The notes below the pieces were generated by a model. It was not told the DNA's origin. It searched no databases and saw nothing but the letters and a program-made list of their open reading frames with translations. Positions 11,655-13,558 of a DNA stretch of 13,558 nucleotides are shown here, one piece after another. The DNA is from Thermoplasmata archaeon (lineage in GTDB: Archaea; Thermoplasmatota; Thermoplasmata; Halarchaeoplasmatales; Halarchaeoplasmataceae), in contig SKVC01000017.1 in assembly GCA_007129655.1 (NCBI GenBank), forward strand, positions 1 to 13,558. The letters run 5' to 3'. How positions within the stretch are numbered: position 1 is the first letter of the stretch; every line of letters starts with the position of its first letter. Position numbers and translations under genes: made by a program.

Positions 11655-13558
11655 ATGAACAAAAATCTGAAAAGTGGTATATGCCTTCTGCTTGTCAGCG
11701 CACTGGTTTTAACCAGTTTTGCTGGTCTCGTAGCAGGAACATTACCACATGAACGATATGGACAGGCATACATCGATGCCGCTCAGGCTCCTAATGGATA
11801 TACTGTGACGGCATGGATATATGGTACGGAGTATGAAGCTGACGATACATCCGAAGGAGATGGAAGTTACCAGCTGTATGTACCGTTGGACGATTTAGAT
11901 GATACAACCATCAAAACAGGTGGGGCAAATGGAGAGACGATCTTCTACATGATCAACACCGGTACCAATAAATATCTAGCCAACGAAGTGAGCACTTTTG
12001 AATCCGGTGGAATTGAAGCCGCTGATTTGAACTTCTGGGTAACCGGACAGCCGGACATGGACATCAAGATAAACGAGATCGTTTTGGAACCTGCCGATGC
12101 AGGTAATCAATACGTTTACCTTTATGTACCCGCGGGTGCAACATTAGCTGATTGGAGACTTGAGACTCACGCAGGAGTTATCGGTTCACTCGATGCATTG
12201 ACAACAGCCGCACATCCGACCGACGCAGAATTACTTTACGTTGATCTTGGCGGAGCTCCACTCGGAACCGGCCCCGGACATCTTATGCTTTCGTGGCAGG
12301 CCTCGGGCGGAATAGCCGGAAACAACTGGGTAACTCTCGATAGAGTCGAATACGGTGACCAGGCGATAAGCCCGGATAACACGATACACCCCGAATACCC
12401 GACCGCACCCGGTGCAGGCGAAGGACTCGTACGTGTTACAAAAGGTGTTGACACCGACGACAGCTCTGTTGACTTTGAAATCGCCGCGGAAACCGGTAGA
12501 GTCGTATATCTTACGACCGGCAGCACAGCTGGCGGTTCTGTAACAGACCCCGGTGAAGCAACATACGATTATCTCTATGGAGATGTTGTTAACATAGTAG
12601 CCACACCTGATCTTAACTATCACTTCGTCAATTGGACTGGCGATGTAGGTACGGTCTTAGATGTAAACGCAGCAACGACCACGATAACCATGAACGGCGA
12701 TTACACGATCCAGGCTAACTTTGCCATCAATACCCACACATTAACAACGGGTAGCTCGGCAGGCGGTTCGGTAACGACACCTGGTGAAGGTACATACACC
12801 TATGATTACGGTACTGTTGTTGACATAATAGCTACACCTGATGTAGGTTACAGCTTTGTCAATTGGACCGGCGATGTAGGTACGATAGCCGATGTGAACG
12901 CAGCGACGACCACGATCACCATGAACGGCGATTACACGATCCAGGCTAACTTTGCTGAGGATGTCGCTCTTGTTACACCGACTGGTGTATGGGTAGAAAA
13001 ATCCGGCAACGACCTGATCGTCCACTGGGACGACGTTGGAGCACCGGAATACAATGTATACTGGGCAGATTCCCCGTACGTTGACTGGAGCATGGTTACT
13101 CCTGCCGCAACAGGCGTTGTAGGCACGAGCTACACTCACGTTGGCGCACTCGGCGGAGCTAACTACTACGTTGTCCGAAGCAGCGACGGAGAAATTGAAT
13201 CCGACAGTTCGAACATCGCATTCTGCAGAGAAATGAGCTTCACGTACAATGCAGATTATCGATTACACTACGTCTCGATACCAACGGGATTCAATAACAT
13301 GGGTACGGTTACAGCTTCCGATATAGTTACACACATCGAAGGCGGTACAGGCGGAGCCAACAATGTTTACATCGACCGTGTTGTGAAGTGGGATTACACG
13401 GGACGTGGATCGACATTAGCATACAGCCACACCGGTTTCGGTTGGACAGGAGACAACTTTGTTGTCGAACCGGGTGCAGCAGTTGGTATCTTTGTCACAT
13501 CTTCATTTACATGGGATGTGAATGGAACCGACATAACAGAACAAATACCGTTCACCTA
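11655..13558 (+). CDS. Large secreted surface protein with lamin-tail-like, InlB-type repeat and FN3 domains (3' truncated)
   Basis: The frame is open for 634 codons and runs off the right edge. GGAGG eight bases before the ATG supports the start. A signal peptide (about 1-28) is followed by a carboxypeptidase-regulatory-like segment (about 30-110; YGQAYID, VTAWIYGTEY). Next come a lamin-tail-like domain (about 137-236; INEIVLEPADAG, WRLET, LDRVEYGD) and two tandem InlB-type repeats (about 284-357 and 359-434) with YGDVVNIVATPD, FVNWTGDVGT and MNGDYTIQANF. A fibronectin-like domain (about 438-520) and a further beta domain starting FTYNADYRLHYVSIPTGF follow. No catalytic motif is seen. Codons often end in C (AAC, TAC, ATC, GGC), unlike neighbouring genes, suggesting strong expression. 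It is probably an adhesin or cell-wall protein. Confidence 0.88.
   Translation, partial: MNKNLKSGICLLLVSALVLTSFAGLVAGTLPHERYGQAYIDAAQAPNGYTVTAWIYGTEYEADDTSEGDGSYQLYVPLDDLDDTTIKTGGANGETIFYMINTGTNKYLANEVSTFESGGIEAADLNFWVTGQPDMDIKINEIVLEPADAGNQYVYLYVPAGATLADWRLETHAGVIGSLDALTTAAHPTDAELLYVDLGGAPLGTGPGHLMLSWQASGGIAGNNWVTLDRVEYGDQAISPDNTIHPEYPTAPGAGEGLVRVTKGVDTDDSSVDFEIAAETGRVVYLTTGSTAGGSVTDPGEATYDYLYGDVVNIVATPDLNYHFVNWTGDVGTVLDVNAATTTITMNGDYTIQANFAINTHTLTTGSSAGGSVTTPGEGTYTYDYGTVVDIIATPDVGYSFVNWTGDVGTIADVNAATTTITMNGDYTIQANFAEDVALVTPTGVWVEKSGNDLIVHWDDVGAPEYNVYWADSPYVDWSMVTPAATGVVGTSYTHVGALGGANYYVVRSSDGEIESDSSNIAFCREMSFTYNADYRLHYVSIPTGFNNMGTVTASDIVTHIEGGTGGANNVYIDRVVKWDYTGRGSTLAYSHTGFGWTGDNFVVEPGAAVGIFVTSSFTWDVNGTDITEQIPFT
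12510..12725 (+). repeat. InlB-type repeat, copy 1 of 2 (231-bp pitch)
   Basis: This copy encodes residues 286-357. It matches 12741-12956 at a pitch of 231 bp (77 codons). The 3' part is almost unchanged: a run of 38 identical bases lies at 12687-12724 and recurs at 12918-12955. The 5' part has diverged more. The encoded unit matches the divergent InlB B-repeat type (GGSVT-PGE, YDYG, V-I-A-TPD, F-NWTGD, TITMNGDYTI-ANF). Confidence 0.85.
12741..12956 (+). repeat. InlB-type repeat, copy 2 of 2 (231-bp pitch)
   Basis: Second copy, encoding residues 363-434. It continues the array with only a short linker (INTHT) between the units. Identity with copy 1 is highest over the last third, pointing to recent duplication or gene conversion within the gene. 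Confidence 0.85.

Noticed and set aside
12231..13139. Minus-strand open frames opposite the surface protein
   Set aside because: They are antisense shadows of the repeated, C-ending codons of the plus-strand gene and contain no recognisable domains.

Overview
The window looks like part of an archaeal chromosome. Supporting signs are a 49-residue eL40-type ribosomal protein, an archaeal winged-helix regulator with a C-terminal coiled coil, an archaeal-type enolase, a type IA topoisomerase with four zinc ribbons, TATA boxes about 25-35 bp before start codons (several genes look leaderless), and large multidomain surface proteins. The closest feel is Euryarchaeota, probably Thermoplasmatota, because secreted proteins with InlB-like repeats and C-terminal zinc ribbons are common there. 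That placement is an inference from family knowledge, not from a tree.

Layout. Positions 1-296 (minus strand) hold a possible cut-off reading frame at the left edge and a 46-residue zinc-ribbon microprotein. Positions 297-612 hold no confident gene but contain a clearly structured segment (320-460) with several hairpins and mutually exclusive pairings; it may be a non-coding RNA or the remnant right end of an IS200/IS605 tnpB element. Enolase (eno, +) follows and converges with a minus-strand pair: a two-domain universal stress protein and an ArsB/NhaD-type (IT superfamily) membrane transporter. A divergent promoter region separates the stress protein from a small winged-helix regulator (+), which overlaps the end of ribose-5-phosphate isomerase A (rpiA, -).

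The right half holds a secreted PQQ-like beta-propeller protein (-), ribosomal protein eL40 (+), DNA topoisomerase I (topA, -), a second secreted beta-propeller protein of TolB-like type (-), and the first 634 codons of a large secreted surface protein (+) that runs off the right edge. That protein carries a lamin-tail-like domain, two near-identical InlB-type repeats and a fibronectin-like domain.

How it fits together. There are housekeeping genes (glycolysis, pentose phosphates, translation, DNA topology) mixed with cell-surface genes. Both propeller proteins share one plan: signal peptide, extracellular propeller, Ig/FN3-like stalk, one membrane helix, and a cytoplasmic CxxC zinc ribbon. 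Convergent pairs are packed very tightly (25-bp overlap, 12-bp overlap, 1-bp gap), and the eL40/topA junction is a perfect 9-bp inverted repeat. No CRISPR array, tRNA, rRNA or intact insertion sequence was seen. No new defence or enzymatic system is evident; the most unusual items are the structured 320-460 segment, the twin propeller/zinc-ribbon receptors and the large surface protein.
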